Program-made: the position numbers and the translations under genes | Assembly (NCBI GenBank): GCA_964620045.1 | Contig: CAZUJL010000010.1 | Coordinates: 1 to 64,000 of the forward strand | DNA: 64,000 nt | From: VFKU01 sp964620045 | GTDB taxonomy: Bacteria > Hydrogenedentota > Hydrogenedentia > Hydrogenedentales > GCA-2746185 | Reading direction: 5' to 3' | The notes under the pieces: model-generated | The model's input: only the letters and a program-made list of their open reading frames with translations | Databases searched by the model: none | Told to the model about the DNA's origin: nothing | Shown: in pieces, positions 17,425 through 24,045 of the stretch | Layout of the letters: the number at the start of each line of letters is the position of its first letter | Position numbering within the stretch: the first letter of the stretch is position 1

Positions 17425-18603
17425 ATGGGCGGAAAGTCAGGGGCGTTACGCTCGGTGGATTTATTCACGGGCGCAGGTGGGTTGGCGATTGGGATATCGG
17501 CCGCTGGCTTCGGCCATCGTGCGATGATCGAATTCAATCGGCAGGCGTGCGACACCCTTCGTAAGAATCAAGAGCGCGGCGTCGAGCCGCTGGACAAATG
17601 GCCCGAGGTAACGCAGACAGATGTAAGAAAATTCGATTACGCGGGGATTCGTGGTGCCATTGACCTTGTGGCTGGCGGTCCACCGTGTCAGCCTTTTTCT
17701 CTCGGTGGTAAACACGGAGCTTTTCTTGACGAGCGAGATATGTGGGCTGAAGCGGTGCGCGCGGTACGCGAGCTTGAGCCACGCGCGTTTATCTTTGAGA
17801 ATGTACGTGGTTTAGTTCGAGAACGATTCGCTGCATACTTTGAACACATTTTAGCTAGGTTGACATACCCCTGCGTTGCTCCGACAAAAAATGAGCATTG
17901 GATGGAGCATCGCGCTCGAATTGCAAAACATGATGAAGCTAACCGCGGGGGGCTTAGATATAACGTTGTCCATAGAGTTTTAAATGCGTGTGATTTCGGT
18001 GTTCCGCAGAAGCGTCCGCGCGTTTTTATTGTTGGATTCCGAAACGACCTGAATGTTCAATGGTCGTTCCCCGAGCCGACGCATTCAAAAGAGGCGTTGC
18101 TGCGCGACCAATGGATAACTGGCGATTATTGGAGACGCCACAAGGTTCAGAGGCATAATCGTCCGCAAAAGCCACAGGGCGTCGAAGAGATGCTGCCCGG
18201 GTGCACTCCGACGCTACCTTGGCGGACGGTTCGCGATGCCATAGGGGATTTGCCGCATCCACGGGAGCGCCATGGAAAATCCGACCTCCATGATCACCAT
18301 TTTAATAGTGGCGCGCGAGCCTATGATGGCCACACGGGCAGCCCTTTGGATGAACCGGCGAAGACCTTGAAAGCGGGTGACCATGGTGTCCCGGGCGGGG
18401 AAAATATGTTAGCGTACCGCAACGGTCAGGTCAGGTATTTCACGGTACGCGAGAGCGCGCGACTACAGACGTTCGCGGATGATTTCCGTTTCGAAGGTTC
18501 GTGGACGGAATCGATGCGCCAGATCGGAAATGCCGTGCCTGTCACGCTTGGTGAAATTGTTGCAAAGAGCGTAGCTGACACGTTGAGCGGAATCGATGAC
18601 TGA
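17425..18603 (+). CDS. DNA (cytosine-5) methyltransferase of a type II restriction-modification system
   Basis: A 392-residue C5 methyltransferase. Motif I is VDLFTGAGGLAIGISAAGF, motif IV GGPPCQPFS with the catalytic cysteine at residue 88, motif VI FIFENVRGL, motif VIII PQKRPRVFIVGF, and motifs IX-X RESARLQTF and QIGNAVPV. The variable target-recognition region lies at about residues 210-320. The frame is open to 17221, but the ATG at 17425 has AAGGGG 6 bases upstream and puts motif I at the N-terminus, as is normal. The nuclease gene overlaps its end by 8 bases. Its Eco29kI-like partner suggests modification within CCGCGG, a site frequent in this window (for example 1056 and 4808), so self-methylation would be essential. 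Confidence 0.95.
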   Translation: MGGKSGALRSVDLFTGAGGLAIGISAAGFGHRAMIEFNRQACDTLRKNQERGVEPLDKWPEVTQTDVRKFDYAGIRGAIDLVAGGPPCQPFSLGGKHGAFLDERDMWAEAVRAVRELEPRAFIFENVRGLVRERFAAYFEHILARLTYPCVAPTKNEHWMEHRARIAKHDEANRGGLRYNVVHRVLNACDFGVPQKRPRVFIVGFRNDLNVQWSFPEPTHSKEALLRDQWITGDYWRRHKVQRHNRPQKPQGVEEMLPGCTPTLPWRTVRDAIGDLPHPRERHGKSDLHDHHFNSGARAYDGHTGSPLDEPAKTLKAGDHGVPGGENMLAYRNGQVRYFTVRESARLQTFADDFRFEGSWTESMRQIGNAVPVTLGEIVAKSVADTLSGIDD

Positions 18604-19198
18604 GACTTATGAATCTTACAATCCGCTGGACTACAAAAACCTAACGCGCAATTTAGTCAACGAGTTGATGGCTCGCGCGCCGGTTCAAATGCCTGTGTCC
18701 AAGAAATTTCATGGCCCCGGGGTCTATGCGCTTTTTTACAAGGGTGATTCTCCACTTTATACCGCGGTTTCCTCTCATAAGCTGGAACAGCCAATTTATG
18801 TCGGGCAAGCAGGGTTCGCCGGACGCACTGGTATCAAGGAAACGAAGAATCCACTATATGATCGGCTAGCAAAACACGGTAAATCCATCGAAGCGGCGAG
18901 CGAAACACTTAAGATTAATGACTTCATGTGTCGGTACCTCGTGGTGGAGCCGCTTTGGATTGAGATGAGCGAGCAGTTCTTGATAGAGCACTATCAGCCT
19001 GTTTGGAACGTCTGCCTTTACGGTTTTGGCAACAACGACCCTGGCAAGGAACGTGCTACCGGCCTGATACCAATGTGGGATTGTCTGCATGCTGGCCGTG
19101 AATGGAGCAAAAAACTAAAGCCACGCGACCCTTCTATACTTCAAGAACAGCTCCGCAAGTTCTTTGAGAAGAGGAAGTCAGGCGGTAAAGCGCATTGA
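18596..19198 (+). CDS. Eco29kI-like GIY-YIG type II restriction endonuclease
   Basis: A 200-residue protein with GIY-YIG nuclease elements in order: GVYALFYKG (GIY strand, about residue 43), PIYVGQAG (YIG-like strand), GRTG, and SEQFLIEHYQPVWN, whose glutamate binds the catalytic metal. This arrangement, the size and the direct overlap with a C5 methyltransferase match the Eco29kI family, whose members cut CCGCGG. The ATG at 18596 overlaps the methyltransferase stop (ATGACTGA), coupling translation so that methylation precedes cleavage. AT-richer codon use than neighbouring genes suggests horizontal acquisition. The recognition site is inferred from the family. Confidence 0.85.
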   Translation: MTETYESYNPLDYKNLTRNLVNELMARAPVQMPVSKKFHGPGVYALFYKGDSPLYTAVSSHKLEQPIYVGQAGFAGRTGIKETKNPLYDRLAKHGKSIEAASETLKINDFMCRYLVVEPLWIEMSEQFLIEHYQPVWNVCLYGFGNNDPGKERATGLIPMWDCLHAGREWSKKLKPRDPSILQEQLRKFFEKRKSGGKAH

Positions 19199-19199
19199 A

Positions 19200-19664
19200 G
19201 TGGATACGCTAACGCCGAAGCAACGAAGCCAGAGAATGAGCCGTGTTCGCTCTCGCGACACAAAGCCCGAAATGATAGTTCGCCGTATGGTTTTCGGAAT
19301 GGGCTTTCGCTATCGATTGCACAGCCACGGGCTTCCTGGACACCCTGACCTAGTGTTTCGTCGTCGCAGGTGCGTTATTTTTGTGCACGGGTGCTTTTGG
19401 CATCGCCATAGCAAGCGCTGCGCATTAACGCGACTGCCGAAATCCCGTATCGGATTTTGGCGGGAAAAACTGGAATCTAATCGGAGACGTGATATCAGTT
19501 CCTTGCGGAAACTGAGGCGCAATGGATGGCATGCTCTTGTGGTATGGGAGTGTCAATTAAAGAGTAAAAAAACCGAACGCAGAATACGTGCATTTTTAGA
19601 TTCGAATCCTTGTAGTGGGATCCGTGGCAAGCGCGTGGCGCATTCGGGCAAGTGTTTACTCTAA
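19200..19664 (+). CDS. vsr: Very short patch repair (Vsr) mismatch endonuclease
   Basis: A 154-residue Vsr family nuclease. It opens with DTLTPKQRSQRMSRVRSRDT, followed by GHPDLVF (catalytic aspartate region) and VIFVHGCFWHRHSKRC, with zinc-binding histidine/cysteine residues, then FWREKLESNRRRD and WHALVVWECQL. Vsr nicks T:G mismatches produced by deamination of 5-methylcytosine and typically accompanies a C5 methyltransferase, as here. The GTG at 19200 is chosen because it gives the family N-terminus; the frame is open to a TTG at 19164. It starts one base after the nuclease stop, so all three genes form one operon. Confidence 0.92.
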   Translation: MDTLTPKQRSQRMSRVRSRDTKPEMIVRRMVFGMGFRYRLHSHGLPGHPDLVFRRRRCVIFVHGCFWHRHSKRCALTRLPKSRIGFWREKLESNRRRDISSLRKLRRNGWHALVVWECQLKSKKTERRIRAFLDSNPCSGIRGKRVAHSGKCLL

Positions 19665-19689
19665 TGAGCTGGATCGGAACGAGTTAAAA

Positions 19690-20046
19690 TGGTGGAGGCG
19701 GCGGGAGTCGAACCCGCGTCCGAAGGTGCATCGGCGTAGGCGTCTACGTGCGTAGTCCGCAAGGGAGATTTCGCGCGCGGCGTACCCTGTGGACACGCAT
19801 TCGCCGAGCACTAGGCGGGGTCGGTACTCTCGGCCGCAGTCCCCGCCGGACTACGGCCTTGAGGCCCGCTGTCGGCGCCTTATCCCCTTAGCAGGCGGTC
19901 AAGGGTAAGACGTGTCGCCTAAAGTTAGGCGGCAAGTGCCAAGTTGTTGTTGGCAGTTAGAACGTTCCCGGTTTTTTACGAGGCCACCGGGGTCCTCGGC
20001 ACGCGGCCAGCGCTTCCATCACCCCCGTCGAAACCGTGGCGCCCCC
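19690..20046 (-). ncRNA. ssrA: Transfer-messenger RNA
   Basis: Read on the minus strand, the gene starts GGGGGCGCCACGGTTTCGAC and ends with the tRNA-like TTCGACTCCCGCC and CGCCTCCACCA; the 5' GGGGGCG pairs with the 3' CGCCTCC acceptor strand. The tag reading frame (19925-19954) runs GCC AAC AAC AAC TTG GCA CTT GCC GCC TAA, giving peptide ANNNLALAA, a canonical degradation tag. Length is 357 bases, normal for a one-piece tmRNA. It rescues ribosomes stalled on broken mRNA with SmpB. The 3' end lies 25 bases from the vsr gene. The 3' end of ssrA is a common integration site for mobile DNA. Confidence 0.97.
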
Positions 20047-20098
20047 ACAGTGTGAGGACCGCGCGATGGCGGGGAAGAGTGTGAACGCTTCCATGGAG

Positions 20099-20104
20099 AT
20101 TATA
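20099..20104 (-). promoter_or_regulatory. Candidate -10 element of ssrA
   Basis: On the minus strand this is TATAAT, 53 bases upstream of the mature tmRNA 5' end, which would give a short processed leader. No convincing -35 element is seen at the expected spacing. Confidence 0.4.
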
Positions 20105-20138
20105 ACGCGAAACGGGGCGGAAAGCTTCCTGGGGCTGG

Positions 20139-20262
20139 TGGTTAGTGGCCGGTGGCCGGTGGCTGGGGGCGAGGGGCATGGGGCGAGAGGCGAGAATGGT
20201 GAGGTGGGTTACTGGTCACTGATCACCGGCCACCAGCCACCAGCCACCAGTCACTGTTACTG
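20139..20262. repeat. Imperfect long inverted repeat of GGTGGC/GGCCACC units
   Basis: The left arm (about 20139-20168) is built of GGTGGTTAGTGGCCGGTGG-type units. The right arm (about 20226-20256) is CCGGCCACCAGCCACCAGCC and continuing units. Together they form an imperfect palindrome around a 60-base centre. It overlaps the last bases of the TPR gene downstream. It looks like a dispersed intergenic repeat rather than coding DNA. Confidence 0.6.
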
Positions 20263-20937
20263 ACCACTCATCAGTTTTCGGCGTTTGTCGTTCAGGACGT
20301 CCGCGCGGCCGGCGATGGTGGTGTTGGTGCCGGCGCTGGCTTTGGCGATTTTGAGGGTTGTTTCGGCGGCGTCGTAGCGGCCGAGTTCGATTTCGAGGGC
20401 CGCCATGCGCAGGCGGATTTCGGGTTCGGCGGGGTTCTGCTCGACGACGACATAGTAGTCGTCGAGCGCGCCGGTGTAGTCCTTCAACTCCTCGCGCGAG
20501 AGGCCGCGGTAGTAGTGGGCCCACATGTCGCGTGGGTGTATTTCGATGACTTTGGTGAAATCGGGGATGCCTTCCTTGAAGCGGTGGAGTTTGTAGTAAG
20601 AGCGGCCGCGGAAATAGTAGGCGTGGATGATGTTCGCGTTCTTGGGGTCGACCTTGATCGCGACGTCGAAGTCGTCGATGGCTTCCTGCAGGCGGCCGTT
20701 GTTGCGGTACTCCATTCCGCGCCAGAGGCGGGCGTTGAAGTGATTGGGATTCTGCGCGAGGGCCTCGTTGCACAAGGCCATGAGTTCTTCATTCTTGCCG
20801 GCCTTGGCGAGTTCGTTGGCGTGTCCGTAGAAATCATCCGGCAGCGGCTTTGGTTTATATGCCTGCCAGTAGCCGAGGCCGATTACGGCGGCGATGAGCG
20901 CCAGGCTGACTCCCGTTGTCCGATAGTCCGTTCGCAT
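20257..20937 (-). CDS. Membrane-anchored TPR protein (copy 2 of a tandem pair)
   Basis: A 226-residue protein with one N-terminal membrane helix (GVSLALIAAVIGLGYWQA) and about five tetratricopeptide repeats over residues 38-200, such as ARLWRGMEYRNNGRLQEAID and AHYYRGLSREELKDYTGALD. The end, RYDAAETTLKIAKASAGTN, matches its neighbour. The product of 20963-21664 shares the same leader (DYRKTGISLALIAAVVGLGYW), length and repeat order, so they arose by tandem duplication. TPR proteins scaffold protein complexes; no partner is evident. Only 25 bases separate the two genes, which are probably co-transcribed. Confidence 0.85.
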   Translation of the reverse strand: MRTDYRTTGVSLALIAAVIGLGYWQAYKPKPLPDDFYGHANELAKAGKNEELMALCNEALAQNPNHFNARLWRGMEYRNNGRLQEAIDDFDVAIKVDPKNANIIHAYYFRGRSYYKLHRFKEGIPDFTKVIEIHPRDMWAHYYRGLSREELKDYTGALDDYYVVVEQNPAEPEIRLRMAALEIELGRYDAAETTLKIAKASAGTNTTIAGRADVLNDKRRKLMSGQ

Positions 20938-20962
20938 TCGAGTAGCTTTCGATCCTTTCTGG

Positions 20963-21664
20963 CTACTTGGCCGATGCCGCCGGCACGACCTTGGCCATGC
21001 GCTTGAGCCGGTCGGCGTTCAGCGCGTCGGCCCGGCCGATAACGCTGGCGTTGTTCCTGGCGTTCGCCTTGGCAATCTTGAGTGTGGTTTCCGCAGCGTC
21101 GTATTGCCCGAGTTCGATTTCGAGGCGCGCCATGCGCAGGCGAATTTCCGGTTCGGCCGGCTCGGTCTCGATGACGACCTTGTAGTCGGCGAGGGCCTCG
21201 GCGTGATGATTGGCGTTTTCATGCGCGCGGCCGCGCCAGTAGTACGCCCACATGTAGTGCGTGTTTCGTTTGATGGATTCGTCCAAATCCGCAATGGCTT
21301 CGTCGTAGCGGCCGAATTTTTCGAGGCAACGGGCGCGCTTGTAGAAGACCTTGTCGGCGTCCCGATGATTCGGTTGGCTTTTGAGCGCGACGTTTAAGTC
21401 GTCGATCGCCTCGGCATAGCGGCTCAGGGCGTGGAGTTCGAACCCGCGCGAGATGAGCGCCTCCCAGTTGGTGGGGTCTTTTGCGATCACTTCGGAAGAG
21501 AGCCGGAGAATTTCGTCGCTTTTGCCTTCGTTGCGGAGCTTGGCAATGCGGGTGGCGAAATCGTCGCCCATTTGTGTGGGCTTGTGCGCCTGCCAATAGC
21601 CGAGGCCGACGACGGCGGCGATGAGAGCGAGGCTAATGCCGGTTTTCCGGTAGTCCATTCGCAT
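20963..21664 (-). CDS. Membrane-anchored TPR protein (copy 1 of a tandem pair)
   Basis: A 233-residue protein with a single N-terminal transmembrane segment (GISLALIAAVVGLGYWQAHK) and TPR units from about residue 40 to 205, including FELHALSRYAEAIDDLNVAL and AYYWRGRAHENANHHAEALA. It is the upstream member of the duplicated pair and carries an extra C-terminal KVVPAASAK tail. Two start codons, MRMDY at 21664 and MDY at 21658, are equally plausible. Function unknown beyond a likely inner-membrane scaffold. Confidence 0.85.
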   Translation of the reverse strand: MRMDYRKTGISLALIAAVVGLGYWQAHKPTQMGDDFATRIAKLRNEGKSDEILRLSSEVIAKDPTNWEALISRGFELHALSRYAEAIDDLNVALKSQPNHRDADKVFYKRARCLEKFGRYDEAIADLDESIKRNTHYMWAYYWRGRAHENANHHAEALADYKVVIETEPAEPEIRLRMARLEIELGQYDAAETTLKIAKANARNNASVIGRADALNADRLKRMAKVVPAASAK

Positions 21665-21837
21665 ACCGCGGGATTATACGCGAAATGAGTGCCCACGGAT
21701 TACACAGATTTTCACAGATGAATAGTGGAGAAGATCGAGGACTCTGGACAGGATTTACGGGATTTACATGATGGTGAAACAGTAATGATGGCAACAATTG
21801 AGGTCTCAATCGGTGCAATCTGTGGGCGATGCGGTTG
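21665..21837. other. Non-coding gap with short direct-repeat remnants
   Basis: No gene is visible. The sequence contains AT-rich phrases such as CACGGATTACACAGATTTTC and GGATTTACGGGATTTACA that look like degenerate short repeats. It should also hold the promoter of the TPR pair on the minus strand. Confidence 0.4.
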
Positions 21838-22746
21838 CTAATCGAGCTTGATGTTCTGCCGCTCGAACCAGTTTTTCAGCGCGGAGTCGTCCGGCGAGGG
21901 GGCTTTGGGGTCAGCCTCGTCTTCGGCTTCGCCGTTGACTTCCTTGTCGTACAAGTCTTCGAGCTGCTTGATGCGTTCGGTGAGCTTTGGATTTTTCTGC
22001 ATCGCGATCTGCACGCCCTGCAGGAACTCGCTGCGCTGGGATTCGAGTTCGGAGAGATCGAAAGGCACGCCGATGATCTCGCTGAGCTTGGTGAGAATCG
22101 CCTGGATGCAGCGCGGGTTACGGCCTTCGATGTAGGACGGGATGCCGGCGACGAGCGTGGCCATGTTGAGGCCGGCCTCGCGCGCGCGCATGGAGAGATA
22201 CGTCGCGAAACTGGCCGGGCCTTCGTAGTTCGTGGGCGCGACGCCGTGCGCGCTGAGCCGATCGCGCAGCGGTTCCGACGTCATCGTGCTCCAGAAGATC
22301 GGTTCGCGCGTGTGCGGCACGACGCTGCCGACGCTGCCGAGGAAGTACATATCGGTGAGGCCGCAGCGCGAGCAGACGTCGAGCAGATGGTCGGCGTACA
22401 ACTCCCAGCCCACGTTCGGTTCCTTGCCGCGGAACAGCACGAGCTTGGACGACTGCGCGGCCCAGAAATCGTTGCGCGGCATGTCGAGCGACTGCACGAT
22501 GCCGTTTTCGATGCGCGCGGCCGGGCGAAAGAGCGAGGTGATCTCCATCGAGCCGGGGACGTTGAGAATGTAAAAACCGCCCGAGCGGATCTCGCCCATG
22601 GGGCGCGCGCCGAGGGTTTTCACGAGGTGCGTGATCGAGCCGGTGGAGACTTCGGCGCCGTCCATCCAGCCGGTGAAGCCGAGGATCATCGCGCCGCCGT
22701 CGATGCGCGGCACGTGGTCCAAAATGAGCGTGTTCTGAGAGTTCAT
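21838..22746 (-). CDS. PAC2 family protein (proteasome-assembly-chaperone-like)
   Basis: A 302-residue protein with the PAC2 core: MILGFTGWMDGAEVSTGSI near residue 20, GPASFATYLSMRAREAGLN, and TLVAGIPSYIEGRNPRC. The family is named for archaeal/eukaryotic proteasome assembly chaperones but is widespread in bacteria, where its role is not settled. The C-terminus adds an acidic, helical tail (about residues 245-302). It is a soluble protein with no signal peptide. An inverted repeat lies immediately upstream. No proteasome genes are in this window. Confidence 0.85.
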   Translation of the reverse strand: MNSQNTLILDHVPRIDGGAMILGFTGWMDGAEVSTGSITHLVKTLGARPMGEIRSGGFYILNVPGSMEITSLFRPAARIENGIVQSLDMPRNDFWAAQSSKLVLFRGKEPNVGWELYADHLLDVCSRCGLTDMYFLGSVGSVVPHTREPIFWSTMTSEPLRDRLSAHGVAPTNYEGPASFATYLSMRAREAGLNMATLVAGIPSYIEGRNPRCIQAILTKLSEIIGVPFDLSELESQRSEFLQGVQIAMQKNPKLTERIKQLEDLYDKEVNGEAEDEADPKAPSPDDSALKNWFERQNIKLD

Positions 22747-22760
22747 GCCAAAAAACCTGT

Positions 22761-22778
22761 GTTAAGGACAACCTTAAC
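22761..22778. promoter_or_regulatory. GTTAAGG/CCTTAAC inverted repeat before the PAC2 gene
   Basis: A perfect 7-base inverted repeat with an ACAA centre lies 15 bases upstream of the PAC2 start and 22 bases past the aquaporin stop. On the minus strand a TTTTTT run follows 6 bases later. It could be an operator or a weak terminator of the aquaporin gene. Confidence 0.4.
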
Positions 22779-22799
22779 GTAACGTCAATTGTATGCCAA

Positions 22800-23483
22800 T
22801 TAGTCCCGGTACACGAATTTATAGGCGAGCCAGCCGAGAATGCCGCCGACGACGGGCCCGGCGGTGAAAATCCACAGCAGGCCGAGGGCGGCGTCGCCCA
22901 CAAATAGGGCCGGGGCGAGGCTGCGCGCGGGATTCAGCGACGAATCGCCCAGCGGCGCGCCGAGCAGATGCGCGACGAAGAGAAATCCACCGATGGCGAT
23001 GGCGGCGAGACCGGGGGCGGCGTCTGCGCGCGTGACGGCGAAAATCACGAACACAAAGAGCGCCGTCATCAGGAGTTCGAAGATGAGCAGGCTGCTGGTT
23101 TTCATTTCCTCGGGATTGCCGTTCGCGCCGAGGCCGTGATCGCCGAGGTTGTAGCCCGGGATGCCGGAAAGCAGCGCGAAGAGCAGGGCGCTGGCCGCGA
23201 TCGCGCCGGCGAGTTGCGCGGCGATGTAGCCGGGGACGAGTCCGGCGCGCAGACGGCCGGAGAGCGCCATGGGGATTGTGACGGCGGGGTTCACGTGGCA
23301 GCCGGAGACGGGGCCGATCGCGAGCACGAGGACGGCGAGTGTGCCGCCGAATGCGGCGCAGATGGCGAGGTAGCCGGCGTCGCCGTAGTCGAGGAAGCCC
23401 TGCAGCGTGGCGACGCCGGTGCCGAAGAACACGAGCGTGAAGGTGCCGATGAACTCGGCGGCATACTTGCGGATGTTGTCCAC
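22800..23483 (-). CDS. aqpZ: Aquaporin of the AqpZ type (MIP family)
   Basis: A 227-residue, six-helix channel with the two NPA half-helices: GCHVNPAVT (about residue 65) and DSSLNPARS (about residue 182). The arginine after the second NPA and the histidine in FLFVAHLLG correspond to the selectivity-filter residues of water-selective aquaporins, so water rather than glycerol transport is favoured. The N-terminus KYAAEFIGTFTLVFFGTG is typical. The symbol is given by family resemblance. It is transcribed divergently from the SnoaL-like gene. Confidence 0.9.
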   Translation of the reverse strand: MDNIRKYAAEFIGTFTLVFFGTGVATLQGFLDYGDAGYLAICAAFGGTLAVLVLAIGPVSGCHVNPAVTIPMALSGRLRAGLVPGYIAAQLAGAIAASALLFALLSGIPGYNLGDHGLGANGNPEEMKTSSLLIFELLMTALFVFVIFAVTRADAAPGLAAIAIGGFLFVAHLLGAPLGDSSLNPARSLAPALFVGDAALGLLWIFTAGPVVGGILGWLAYKFVYRD

Positions 23484-23595
23484 GGGTGGGCTCCGGTGAT
23501 CGATAGTGCGGGGATGGTATCACGGCGGGTACGATAGCGCGTACGCGGTATGCTAGATAAAATCGCGACATGCGTGCGAAGTGCGGGAGGGCACT

Positions 23596-24024
23596 ATGGG
23601 CGAACGGACATCGTCGCTTGCTGCTGAGCCGGAGGCGCTGCGGGAACTATACGCCGCGCTCAACCGGGGCGACGTTTCTGCAATAGTCAACATATTTGAC
23701 CCGCAGATCGAATGGCTCGAATTTATCGAGCAACCGACCGGCGGGACCTATCGTGGGCTCGCAAGCGTGCAGGCGCATTTCTCGCAGGCGCGGGGGACTT
23801 GGGCCGAAGGACGTTGCGAGCCGGAACGGTTTATTGTCGCCGGCGACAAGATCGTTGCGTTGGTGCATGTGCGCGTGCGACTGAAACACGAGACGGAATG
23901 GCGCGAGGGGCGTCTGGCGGATGTCTACACCTTTCGAAACGGCAAGGTTGTTCAGGGGCGCGTATTCCTTGATCGGCGACAGGCGCTCGAATGGGCTGGA
24001 GCCGATGCCTCCAATGCAAACTAA
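23596..24024 (+). CDS. SnoaL/NTF2-like protein
   Basis: A 142-residue protein with the cone-shaped NTF2 fold pattern: LRELYAALNRGDVSAIVNIF, IEWLEFIEQPTGGTYRG, VQAHF and the closing strand DVYTFRNGKVVQGRVFLDR. Such proteins are small ligand-binding or isomerase-like enzymes of unknown substrate. The ATG at 23596 has GGGAGG 6 bases upstream; an in-frame GTG at 23581 is less well placed. No signal peptide. Confidence 0.85.
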   Translation: MGERTSSLAAEPEALRELYAALNRGDVSAIVNIFDPQIEWLEFIEQPTGGTYRGLASVQAHFSQARGTWAEGRCEPERFIVAGDKIVALVHVRVRLKHETEWREGRLADVYTFRNGKVVQGRVFLDRRQALEWAGADASNAN

Positions 24025-24045
24025 CTTACAAGTGAGACACGCACA

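Noticed and set aside
19690..19760. A tRNA gene on the minus strand
   Set aside because: The T-arm and acceptor belong to tmRNA, with the matching 5' half and tag reading frame 250-350 bases away.
20139..20262. CRISPR array
   Set aside because: Repeated GGTGGC/GGCCACC units lack regular spacers and form an inverted, not direct, arrangement.
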